From NCBI GenBank assembly GCA_018650185.1, contig JABIGL010000069.1, forward strand, positions 1-39,330: a DNA stretch of 39,330 bases, given 5' to 3'. A model generated the notes under the pieces. It was given only the letters and a program-made list of their open reading frames with translations, had not been told where the DNA came from and searched no databases. The first letter of the stretch is position 1. Each line of letters opens with the position of its first letter. Shown in pieces: positions 25,634 to 32,959 of this stretch. The stretch is from Chloroflexota bacterium. Lineage in GTDB: Bacteria > Chloroflexota > Dehalococcoidia > Lucifugimonadales > Lucifugimonadaceae. The position numbers were made by a program, and so were the translations under genes.

Positions 25634-26713
25634 TTGACCAGCGGAAACAGAAGAATTGGCATACTCGGCGTCGGGTTCGGATCAGCAGTCCACATTCCCG
25701 GATTCCGCTCAGAAGGCTGGGATGTCGCAGCGGTTTACAGCCGTAATGAAGAGCGCGCACGGTCGGCCGCGGGTGAGAACGATGTCGCCGACTTCCACAC
25801 GGACGCCATGGAGCTAATAAGCCGCAACGACCTGGACGCCGTAGCCATAGCAACGCCTCCCGCGCCACATCACGATTTCGCCATCGCCGCTCTGCGCGCC
25901 GGTAAGCACGTCCTGTGTGAAAAGCCGTTCGCACTGTCCGCAACGCAGGCAGCAGAGATGCGAGACGTGGCCGCGGAGACCGGGCGCACTGCGATGGTCG
26001 CCCACGAGTTCCGGCACACTCCACAGCGCGAGCAGATCAAGGAGCTGATCGCCGACGGCTACATCGGCGAATTCAAGCTGGCTTCGCTCGAACTGTTCAT
26101 GGGACAGAACGCAGGCGGGCCTCCTCCTCCTATGTCGTGGGCCGGGAGTCGTGCCGATGGCGGTGGATTCCTCGGCGCTCTTGGCTCTCATTTCATCGAT
26201 GGGCTTCGTTACTGGTTCGGCGATGTTGAGTCAGTTTCAGGTCGGCTCGACACGATACGACCTGACCGGACCGACACCGAGTCGGCTGCGGTTGTACAGG
26301 CCGAGACCGATGATTCGTTCAGCTTCACCCTGACCTTCAAAAACGGCGGCGCGGCAACCATGACGGCCTCCGCGGCAGTCCCTTCGCGGGGTGCGCGCAT
26401 TTCCGTGATGGGAACCGAAGGGGTTCTATACGCAGAACAAGCTGGTCCAAACCCGGCCGAGGACGGCGGAATCCTGGGTAGCCAGGGCGGCGGTGCACTT
26501 GAAGCAATCGAAACACCGGCACGCCTGATGCCGTTCTCGGATGACCGCGACCCCCGATTGATGGCGTTCCGTCTGCTGGTCAGGGATTTCAACCGTGGCA
26601 TCGAAGAGGGTACGTCTCCCGAGCCCAACTTCGTGGACGCATGGCGCTGTCAGCAGGTGCTCGACGCCGTCAGGGAGTCTTCAGACAGCGGACAAACGAT
26701 CACGCTGGACTAG
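25634..26713 (+). CDS. Gfo/Idh/MocA-family NAD(P)-dependent oxidoreductase
   Basis: A 359-residue protein. The N-terminal Rossmann domain has IGILGVGFGSAVHIPGF, and CEKPFAL (EKP at about 96-98) is the family's catalytic Lys motif. The C-terminal alpha/beta domain begins near residue 130 with EFRHTPQREQ. Members oxidise or reduce sugars, inositols and related compounds. It starts at TTG 25634 with GGAGG 6 nt upstream. Together with the luciferase-like oxidoreductase before it and the amidohydrolase after it, it suggests breakdown of a small polyol-, sugar- or amide-containing compound. Confidence 0.88.
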   Translation: MTSGNRRIGILGVGFGSAVHIPGFRSEGWDVAAVYSRNEERARSAAGENDVADFHTDAMELISRNDLDAVAIATPPAPHHDFAIAALRAGKHVLCEKPFALSATQAAEMRDVAAETGRTAMVAHEFRHTPQREQIKELIADGYIGEFKLASLELFMGQNAGGPPPPMSWAGSRADGGGFLGALGSHFIDGLRYWFGDVESVSGRLDTIRPDRTDTESAAVVQAETDDSFSFTLTFKNGGAATMTASAAVPSRGARISVMGTEGVLYAEQAGPNPAEDGGILGSQGGGALEAIETPARLMPFSDDRDPRLMAFRLLVRDFNRGIEEGTSPEPNFVDAWRCQQVLDAVRESSDSGQTITLD

Positions 26714-26737
26714 CCAACCTCGGAAACGGAGCATTCC

Positions 26738-27925
26738 GTGACGACCAGCCCCCCCATGAAAAGTGACCTCCTGCTGAAAGGGGGTCACGTCATCGACCCC
26801 GTCAACGGCATAGACGAGCCGATGGACGTCGCCGTTTCCGGGATCAAGATCGCCGCAGTGGCGCCTGAGATTCCGGCCAGCATGGCGGCATGCGTCGCGG
26901 ACGTATCAGGGTGCTACGTAACGCCGGGGTTGATCGACCTTCACGCACATGCCTGGGGATCGGTGGCTGCCATGTTCCCGGATGAGATGTGCCTGCCCTA
27001 CGGCGTGACGACGATGCTGGACGCTGGTGGTTCAGGCTGGCGCAACTTCGCTGAGTTTCGACAGAATCGGATCGTTCCAGCGGTTACGCGGGTCTTCGCG
27101 CTGCTGAACATCGTCGGCGCCGGGATGGCGGGTGACGACGCGGAACAGGACGTGTCCGACATGGACGCCGGGGCTACCGCAGAAGCGATTCTTGCCCGAC
27201 GGGACATCGTAGTCGGCATCAAGACCGCTCATTTCCGGGGGCCGGGCTGGGAGAACGTAGACCGCGCCATTGAGGCGGCAGAGCGCTCCGGCACGTTCGT
27301 GATGGTGGACCAGAATGCGGTCGAGTCGCGGACCACAGATCAACTTCTGGAGAAGCTCCGTCCGGGCGACATCGCCACGCACTGTTTTGCATGGAACAAG
27401 CCGATCATCGGGAACGACGGGCTGGTAAAACCGCACTTCCAATCGGCGAGGGAGCGAGGGGTCCAGTTCGATGTCGGATCCGGAAACAACAGCTTCTCGT
27501 TCTCGATGGCAAAGCCGTCGATCGAACAGGGCTTTCTGCCAGACACCATCTCCACCGACACCCGTCGGAAGAGTCTGCTGTCTACCTTCGCCACGATGCC
27601 TGAGATCATGACCAAACTTCTCGCCGTAGGGATGTCGCTTAATGATGTCGTAGAGCGATCCACCATCACTCCAGCACTTCAACTCGGACACCCGGAACTT
27701 GGCTCGTTGAGCGTTGGCGCAGATGCCGATATCGCGGTGCTGGAGTTAGCGACAGGCGACTATGGACTTACAGATGGTGGGCGCACCGGGTTCCGGGTGA
27801 TGCAGGCCGATATGCGGATGGTGCCACAGATGACCGTCAGGAACGGAGCGGTCGTGTGGGACTTGAACGGCCGGAGCCTGGAAGGGTGGGAGAACACGCC
27901 ACCGCCGGACAACCGGCTTCCGTAA
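26738..27925 (+). CDS. Amidohydrolase/deacetylase-family metallohydrolase
   Basis: A 395-residue amidohydrolase of the EF_0837/AHA_3915-like group, related to dihydroorotases and D-aminoacylases. DLLLKGGHVIDPVNG is the usual N-terminal beta sandwich, DLHAHAWG (HxH at 69-71) binds metal, K162 in GIKTAHFRG fits the carboxylated bridging Lys, THCF gives a later His, and ISTDTRR the catalytic Asp near 274. Members hydrolyse amide or acetyl groups of small molecules. The GTG start has GGAG 7 nt upstream, 24 bp after the Gfo/Idh stop. It ends 11 bp from the convergent MaoC-like gene. Confidence 0.85.
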   Translation: MTTSPPMKSDLLLKGGHVIDPVNGIDEPMDVAVSGIKIAAVAPEIPASMAACVADVSGCYVTPGLIDLHAHAWGSVAAMFPDEMCLPYGVTTMLDAGGSGWRNFAEFRQNRIVPAVTRVFALLNIVGAGMAGDDAEQDVSDMDAGATAEAILARRDIVVGIKTAHFRGPGWENVDRAIEAAERSGTFVMVDQNAVESRTTDQLLEKLRPGDIATHCFAWNKPIIGNDGLVKPHFQSARERGVQFDVGSGNNSFSFSMAKPSIEQGFLPDTISTDTRRKSLLSTFATMPEIMTKLLAVGMSLNDVVERSTITPALQLGHPELGSLSVGADADIAVLELATGDYGLTDGGRTGFRVMQADMRMVPQMTVRNGAVVWDLNGRSLEGWENTPPPDNRLP

Positions 27926-27936
27926 GACTCTTACGT

Positions 27937-28344
27937 CTAGTTATCGCCGTCCATCTGGAACACCGTAGCCTCGCCACGTAGAACTTCTACGCCCTCCTGA
28001 TTCTCGACCTTGAACTCCATCTTCGCCATTGACCGGCGCGGGTATGCTGCCGTGATCGTCCCGGTGGCCGTGATTGTGTCCCCAATGTAGACCGGGTTCG
28101 GGAAGCTCCACTCCTGTTTGGTGAAAACGCTTCCCGCACCGGGAAGGTCCATCGCTACGAGGGCGTGAAGTAATCCCGTCGCAATTCCGCCCTGCGCCAC
28201 CAGGCGCCCAAAGCGTGTTGCGGACACGAACTCCTCATCGAAGTGCAGCGGATTGTAGTCGCCCGTAATACCCGCATATTCCTCTACCATTTTGCTGGTC
28301 ACCGTGAGGGTTCTTGTCGCCTGTTGTCCGGTCTCTACATCCAT
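27937..28344 (-). CDS. MaoC-like hot-dog dehydratase
   Basis: A 135-residue single hot-dog-fold protein. ITGDYNPLHFDEEF contains the Asp29/His34 pair of R-specific enoyl-CoA hydratases, and FGRLVAQGGIATGLL is the following helix. Single-domain members hydrate enoyl-CoA or serve as dehydratase subunits; some act on mesaconyl- or other acyl-CoAs. It stands alone on the minus strand, convergent with the amidohydrolase and divergent from the acetyltransferase. The ATG has GAGG about 10 nt upstream. The fold is confident, the substrate unknown. Confidence 0.87.
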   Translation of the reverse strand: MDVETGQQATRTLTVTSKMVEEYAGITGDYNPLHFDEEFVSATRFGRLVAQGGIATGLLHALVAMDLPGAGSVFTKQEWSFPNPVYIGDTITATGTITAAYPRRSMAKMEFKVENQEGVEVLRGEATVFQMDGDN

Positions 28345-28449
28345 CCGTCGTGGTCCTCATCGTATTGCGGGATCCATGCTCCACACTTGCGCCTCGATAC
28401 GTTAACACCCAATATTCGCCAAACAGTCGCGGTCCGTAGGATGCCCCAC

Positions 28450-29061
28450 ATGTCAGAAAGAAACGTCCGGGTGATTAGACTCGCCACGGAGGATGACGCA
28501 CCCGGGATGCTTGCTATCTACGGCCCGGTTGTCGAAAACACCGTCATCTCCTTTGAGACGGAAGTTCCGACCGAGTCCGAGTTTCGAGATCGTGTAAGAG
28601 CCGGGCGAGACTTTGCGCCATGGATTGTTTGCGAGATCGATGGGGTGGTCGTCGGGTATGCCTATGGATCCCGCTTCAGGCCCCGAGCCGCGTACCAGTG
28701 GAGTGCAGAGGTCACGGTGTACGTTAACGACAACGTTAGGCGACGCGGGGTTGGCCGGGCGCTCTATATTTCACTGATCGCATGTATGAGAGTGCAGGGC
28801 TTCAGCAGCATGCTTGCAGCGATCTCCCTGCCCAATCTGGCATCCATCGGATTGCACGAATCGATCGGGTTCGAACAGATCGGTGTGTTTCCGGCGGTCG
28901 GATACAAGCTGGCAGACTGGCACGACGTGGGTTGGTGGCGACTGGAAATTGGTAATACAAAGGCCGAGCCGGAAGCTCCTTTAACCGTGACATCGGCTTT
29001 GGGACAACCGGGCTGGCCGGACGCACTTCAAGCAGGGCTCGACACGATTCGAGACGGTTGA
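28450..29061 (+). CDS. GNAT N-acetyltransferase, phosphinothricin acetyltransferase-like
   Basis: A 203-residue GNAT enzyme. RLATEDDAPGMLAIYGPVV, ISFETEVPT, APWIV, WSAEVTVYV and the acetyl-CoA loop RRRGVGRALY (97-106) follow the Pat/Bar family, which acetylates phosphinothricin, methionine sulfoximine or similar amines. The ending GYKLADWHDVGWWRLEIG is also typical, then a tail of about 35 residues runs on. ATG 28450 has AGGA 8 nt upstream; ATG 28441 would add MPH. It diverges from the MaoC-like gene across 105 bp. A natural detoxifying or metabolic role is likely; resistance is not shown. Confidence 0.85.
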   Translation: MSERNVRVIRLATEDDAPGMLAIYGPVVENTVISFETEVPTESEFRDRVRAGRDFAPWIVCEIDGVVVGYAYGSRFRPRAAYQWSAEVTVYVNDNVRRRGVGRALYISLIACMRVQGFSSMLAAISLPNLASIGLHESIGFEQIGVFPAVGYKLADWHDVGWWRLEIGNTKAEPEAPLTVTSALGQPGWPDALQAGLDTIRDG

Positions 29062-29280
29062 TCGTCGTTCTAACCAATCGTGCACGGCCACTTCATACGC
29101 ACACACATTGGGGTTACTACGCCGTACGAAGTGCGTTTGTACGCAACGCCCGGACCCCGTGCTACTGCTAGTCTCGGATCAACACCCGTAGTTCGGACGG
29201 TGCGCGCGTCGACCGGATCGCTGATCACCTGCGCACCAGAATAACCGGCTACGGCAACCCGACACTAAGAGCGCAGCAAA

Positions 29281-30819
29281 TTGCCAAACCCGTTCGAAAC
29301 CGGGAACCTCGCCTGGCTCTGGTACGAGTCATGGCTGGCAGTGGTCGCAGGCGGATTCGCCGTCGCGATGCTGATACACGCTCGTCTCACTATCAAAAGA
29401 GGCCGTTTCCAGAAGCCGATACAGATTGTTCTCGCCTTCGCACTGGTCGCCACACTTCCCATGGCGCTCGTACGACTGGGAGTCAACCTTGGCGGCTGGC
29501 AAGACAGCATGGCCGTACTGAGTTTCATTGGCGCCGGTGGCGCAGCTATTTACGGAGCGTTTTCGATGCGAGCAATTCGGTTGGTGCGGTGGGTAAATAA
29601 GCGCATCGCTGAACGACAAGAGACAGCCGCAAGAGTCCGGGAGTCCCGTTCAATCGGGGAAGCGACCGGCGGAGCGACTGGCACCGGTAGCACGGGAGCG
29701 GCAGCAGGTTCGGGAACCGGCGCCACTCCTGCGGTATCTGCCTGGATCCGCTTCCAGTCCGGTCCTGCGTCCGGCCAGAGCCTTCCTATCTCAACCGGGA
29801 TCACACGAATTGGTCGCGATCACTCCAACGACATTGTCGTGGACGATCCGAATGTCAGCAGGAATCACTCCGAGATCGAGTACAAAAACGGACAGTTCTT
29901 CCTCCGGGACTCCGGCAGTTCAGGTGGTACGTTGCTGTCAGGCCAGAAGCTCAGCAATGAGCGCGTGCTTGAATCAGGCTCCTCGATCCTGATGGGCGGA
30001 ACTGAGCTGGTATTCACGGCCGCAGAGCCGGTCACGCAATTTACTTCCGGCAGTGCCGGTACCGTCGTTTCAGGGATTGGCGACATCGCTGTTCGTTCCA
30101 CGACCGTGGATGCGATGCGACCTGCGGAGACGATGCTGGGTAATGCCGATCAGGACGACGACCGCCTCTCGGCATGGCTCACAGTGACATCAGGTCCGCA
30201 CAAGGGACAGATCTGTCAGCTTTCGGTCGACCGCACAACTATTGGCCGCGATGGATCGAACGAGATGGTCGTCAACGACCCTGCGGTCAGCCGCTCGCAC
30301 GCCGTGGTGATAGCGCGTGAAGACAATCTAGTGCTCGTTGACCTTGGCAGCAGCGGTGGGACGAAGGTGAACGGGCGCCCGGTCGCCGGTAAATCGGTTA
30401 AAAACGGTGCTTTGTTGCGTGTGGGTGATACAGATATCGAACTGGTGTCCGTGAGCACCACATCACCACACTCAGGTTCAGCGAATGAAAACGACCGCAC
30501 GGTGCTTGACTCACCGGCCTCTACCGGAGTTGCCGTTGTGAGATCAGGGCCGGACGCCGGTCAGACGTTCAACCTTGAAGAGGGCGACAACGTGATCGGT
30601 CGGGACCCGGCGTCCGCAATCGAGCTAAGGGACCCGACAGTTAGCCGCAGACACGCGGTAATTCGGAGCCAGCCCGGTGGATATGTTGTTTATGATCTGG
30701 CCAGTAGGACCGGCACCTATGTCGATGGCATGAAAATGGCCGGGGCGAGGCTAAAGACGGGCGACAGAATCGCCGTCGGGCATACCGAACTCAGCCTGAT
30801 GCGCCCGCACGCTGCCTGA
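29281..30819 (+). CDS. Membrane protein with three FHA domains
   Basis: A 512-residue protein. Three hydrophobic helices lie at about 14-34, 47-65 and 76-97, then a Gly/Ala/Thr-rich linker (127-150), then three forkhead-associated domains at about 155-247, 298-390 and 415-508. Each keeps the IGRD, VSRxH and GT/GTxxxG features that bind phosphothreonine. Thr-rich segments between the domains (STTVDAMRPAETML and NDRTVLDS) could be phosphorylated and self-bound. The TTG start has only a weak ribosome binding site. The PP2C phosphatase gene follows after 10 bp, so the two likely act in one phospho-signalling route, perhaps in cell-envelope control. No Ser/Thr kinase gene is in the window. Confidence 0.88.
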   Translation: MPNPFETGNLAWLWYESWLAVVAGGFAVAMLIHARLTIKRGRFQKPIQIVLAFALVATLPMALVRLGVNLGGWQDSMAVLSFIGAGGAAIYGAFSMRAIRLVRWVNKRIAERQETAARVRESRSIGEATGGATGTGSTGAAAGSGTGATPAVSAWIRFQSGPASGQSLPISTGITRIGRDHSNDIVVDDPNVSRNHSEIEYKNGQFFLRDSGSSGGTLLSGQKLSNERVLESGSSILMGGTELVFTAAEPVTQFTSGSAGTVVSGIGDIAVRSTTVDAMRPAETMLGNADQDDDRLSAWLTVTSGPHKGQICQLSVDRTTIGRDGSNEMVVNDPAVSRSHAVVIAREDNLVLVDLGSSGGTKVNGRPVAGKSVKNGALLRVGDTDIELVSVSTTSPHSGSANENDRTVLDSPASTGVAVVRSGPDAGQTFNLEEGDNVIGRDPASAIELRDPTVSRRHAVIRSQPGGYVVYDLASRTGTYVDGMKMAGARLKTGDRIAVGHTELSLMRPHAA

Positions 30820-30829
30820 GCACGCCGCT

Positions 30830-31717
30830 GTGACCGCCGCCCGTAGCGACTCTTCCGTGCAGATCATCCTTGGCTCACGAACGGACCTAGGTCAATCACG
30901 GACCATCAACGAGGACTCGGCAGCGGCCCTTCTTCCACCGAACGTTCCCGCCGGGTGTGGCGGATTGATGATCGTCTGCGACGGGATGGGTGGGCACCAG
31001 GCAGGCGAGTACGCCAGTAGCCTGGCCGTGAACACGGTGGTTTCCGAGCTGCGGAACGCCGACCACGACGCGCTGTTGCCGTCAAGCGCAGCGGAGACGC
31101 TTTATGACGCCGCGGTGATGGCAAACTCCAGGGTGTTCTCGGAGTCGAATTCTCTAGAGCGCGCGGGAATGGGAACGACGCTAACAGCGGCCGTGATTAC
31201 CGGACCGGTCCTTGCACTTGCTCATGTTGGCGACAGTCGCGCATATCTGCTTAGAAACGGTGAACTGGCCCAGCTAACGGCTGATCACACGTGGGTGGCC
31301 GATCGTGTCCAGAAAGGTGTGATCACGCAGGCGGAGGCCGAGACGCACTCCAAGCGAAACGTCTTGCTACGGGCGCTTGGTGTGGGTGAAAGTGTCGAGA
31401 TCGATAGTTCGATGGTGCAGATCCAGGAAGATGACGTAATCCTACTGTCCAGCGATGGGCTCCATGGACTGGTTCCTGGTGCGGGCATCGCATCCGTTCT
31501 TGCTGCGCTCTCACCACAAGAGGCCGCTTCAGAACTGGTTGACCGGGCCAACGCCGCCGGAGGCCCAGATAACATCACGGCGGTCGTGGCCAAAGTCCTG
31601 TCTACAGATCCAGGTACTTCCGTCTCAGCGCATAATTCCTCCATGACCATGACAGACGGATTCGGCCTCAAACCACGCGTAATTAACGCCGTCCGGCGGT
31701 GGGCTCGACGGTCCTGA
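30830..31717 (+). CDS. PP2C-family Ser/Thr protein phosphatase
   Basis: A 295-residue metal-dependent phosphatase. The motifs INEDS (26-30), VCDGMGGHQAGEYAS (DGMGGH 51-56), VGDSRAYL, TADHTW, RNVLLRALG, LLSSDGLHGLV and GGPDNITAVV are all present, so both metal-binding aspartates are kept. The C-terminal 35 residues are extra and polar. No membrane helix is seen, unlike many PstP phosphatases. The GTG start lies 10 bp after the triple-FHA gene, so the two are likely co-transcribed and the phosphatase may act on proteins that the FHA domains bind. Confidence 0.92.
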   Translation: MTAARSDSSVQIILGSRTDLGQSRTINEDSAAALLPPNVPAGCGGLMIVCDGMGGHQAGEYASSLAVNTVVSELRNADHDALLPSSAAETLYDAAVMANSRVFSESNSLERAGMGTTLTAAVITGPVLALAHVGDSRAYLLRNGELAQLTADHTWVADRVQKGVITQAEAETHSKRNVLLRALGVGESVEIDSSMVQIQEDDVILLSSDGLHGLVPGAGIASVLAALSPQEAASELVDRANAAGGPDNITAVVAKVLSTDPGTSVSAHNSSMTMTDGFGLKPRVINAVRRWARRS

Positions 31718-31843
31718 TCAAGCCCGCAGCAGTCGGCGAAATAGTCTGAGTTGAACGCTGAACCGTTGCTCGGTGTGGTCTGATCAACCGCACGACTGTA
31801 CGATTGCCTCCGCTTATCGAACCGTCGACAGACCGGAGGACTC

Positions 31844-32548
31844 TTGATCAACGCCGATTTCATGGCCGATTTCTACTTCATTCGCCACGGCGAATCGGAG
31901 TCCAACGTGCAGCCCGGACTTGCTGCCGGTGTGAACTTTGATGCGCCGCTGACCGACCGCGGGCACAAACAGGCGGTTGCGCTGGGTGAGCGTCTGAAAG
32001 CTGAAGGTCGGTCGTTTGACCGCATCTACTCGTCCACCATGGTGCGCGCCGTCCAGACCACGCAGGGAATGCTGCAGGGGATGGGAATCGGCAGTACGGC
32101 GTTCGAGCAGTCCGGCGACATCATCGAACGGCAGGTGCCGGAATGGCGGGGCGTACCCGTTGAAGAGGCCCACACGCCCAACGTAAAGCTGCTTATGGCG
32201 GAGAACGGTAAATGGTTCAAGCCGGGCGATGGCGAGTCGCACCGGGAGGTGGAGCGTCGTTTCTCGAATTGGATGGAAGACGAGTTGCTGTTCAACAACG
32301 ATTTTGTTAGCCGACCGGGGCGTCAACGCGTAGCGATAGTCAGCCACGGCCTGGCACTCCAGGCCATCTTCCACTACATCATGGGGTTCAACGACAGCCT
32401 GATAGACCGGTTCCCTATGAACAACACCTCAATCTCTCGGTTCCGGTTTGATCAGCAGGGCTGGTGGCCCGTTTCGATCAACGACGCGTCTCACACGGAG
32501 GCGCTGGGCGACATCTTGCGTGAGGGCACCCGCGGCGCACCCATGTGA
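31844..32548 (+). CDS. Histidine phosphatase-superfamily enzyme
   Basis: A 234-residue phosphoglycerate-mutase-like phosphatase. FYFIRHGESESN carries the catalytic RHG at 14-16, YSSTMVRAVQTT the conserved Arg, and IVSHGLALQAIFHYI the second His. Sequence and length fit broad-specificity phosphatases of this group better than true mutases, since the mutase insertions are lacking. The TTG start is supported by GGAGG 5 nt upstream; ATG 31862 is six codons in. It is separated from the PP2C gene by 126 bp and followed by a repeat-bearing gap. Confidence 0.87.
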   Translation: MINADFMADFYFIRHGESESNVQPGLAAGVNFDAPLTDRGHKQAVALGERLKAEGRSFDRIYSSTMVRAVQTTQGMLQGMGIGSTAFEQSGDIIERQVPEWRGVPVEEAHTPNVKLLMAENGKWFKPGDGESHREVERRFSNWMEDELLFNNDFVSRPGRQRVAIVSHGLALQAIFHYIMGFNDSLIDRFPMNNTSISRFRFDQQGWWPVSINDASHTEALGDILREGTRGAPM

Positions 32549-32607
32549 GGAGTGCGGGCGCAGCCTGGGGCAGCGGACCGGGTTGTTCAACGGTGCGCTT
32601 GCGAGCC

Positions 32608-32625
32608 GATCGCCTATCGGCGATC
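32608..32625. repeat. Short perfect hairpin
   Basis: GATCGCC-tatc-GGCGATC: 7-bp perfect arms with a 4-nt loop, 60 nt after the histidine phosphatase stop. There is no T-tract after it, so it is not a standard terminator; it could protect the mRNA 3' end or be part of the repeat patch that follows. Confidence 0.5.
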
Positions 32626-32638
32626 CCCCTCACCCCAT

Positions 32639-32662
32639 CCCTCTCCCACGTAGGGGAGAGGG
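32639..32662. repeat. C/G-rich inverted repeat (CCCTCTCCC type)
   Basis: CCCTCTCCC at 32639-32647 pairs with GGGAGAGGG at 32654-32662, extended on the left by a C-rich CCCCTCACCCCATC. Repeats of this look are known as dispersed multi-copy intergenic elements in several bacteria. Only one copy is in this window, so its repetitive nature is inferred. Confidence 0.55.
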
Positions 32663-32787
32663 GGCAGCCTAGCGTCATCCCAAGCGTAGCCTAGGGACCT
32701 TCACCTAAGCGCTCTGCCTTCTGTACAACGCTTTGAAACCCACGCAGCGATACGCGCTCAGCCTGATTACGACACGCGCCCAATCAA

Positions 32788-32887
32788 CGTCATTCCCGAG
32801 TAGTCGGGAATCCAGTTACGGTTTCCGTTGTAATCGAACTCGCGGTGTTTCGAGTGTTTCTGGATTCCCTCCTCCGAGAGAATGACG
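32788..32887. mobile_element. MITE-like or REP-type element with nested terminal inverted repeats
   Basis: A 100-bp element bounded by 28-nt inverted repeats (32788-32815 and 32860-32887) that match at 22 of 28 positions by hand count. Both ends read CGTCATTC and both inner edges GGGAATCCAG on their own strands. Each terminal repeat is also palindromic: ATTCCCGA-gtag-TCGGGAAT on the left is perfect, the right copy has one mismatch. The 44-bp core has no reading frame of note. It lies in the 411-bp gap before the kinase fusion gene. Similar CGTCATTCCCG-type elements occur as families in other genomes; a single copy here cannot show mobility. Confidence 0.6.
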
Positions 32888-32959
32888 GTTGTCGAAATGG
32901 TTCGGCATGTATTACGAGCATCCACGACATCCTCATGGTTTACGGCATAGGCTTGAGGT

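Larger units (their letters stand above)
32549..32959. other. Gene-free gap carrying repeats
   Basis: The 411 bp between the histidine phosphatase and the kinase fusion hold the two hairpins and the MITE-like element annotated separately. The rest shows no supported coding sequence; short minus-strand frames here fall within the repeats. The promoter of the rightward gene is probably in the last 70 bp, after the element. Confidence 0.6.

Noticed and set aside
28450-29061. Antibiotic or herbicide resistance gene
   Set aside because: The protein resembles Pat/Bar acetyltransferases, but such enzymes are common in free-living bacteria with other substrates, and no producer or mobile context is present.
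32788-32887. CRISPR array
   Set aside because: There are only two repeat units, in inverted rather than direct orientation, with no series of spacers.
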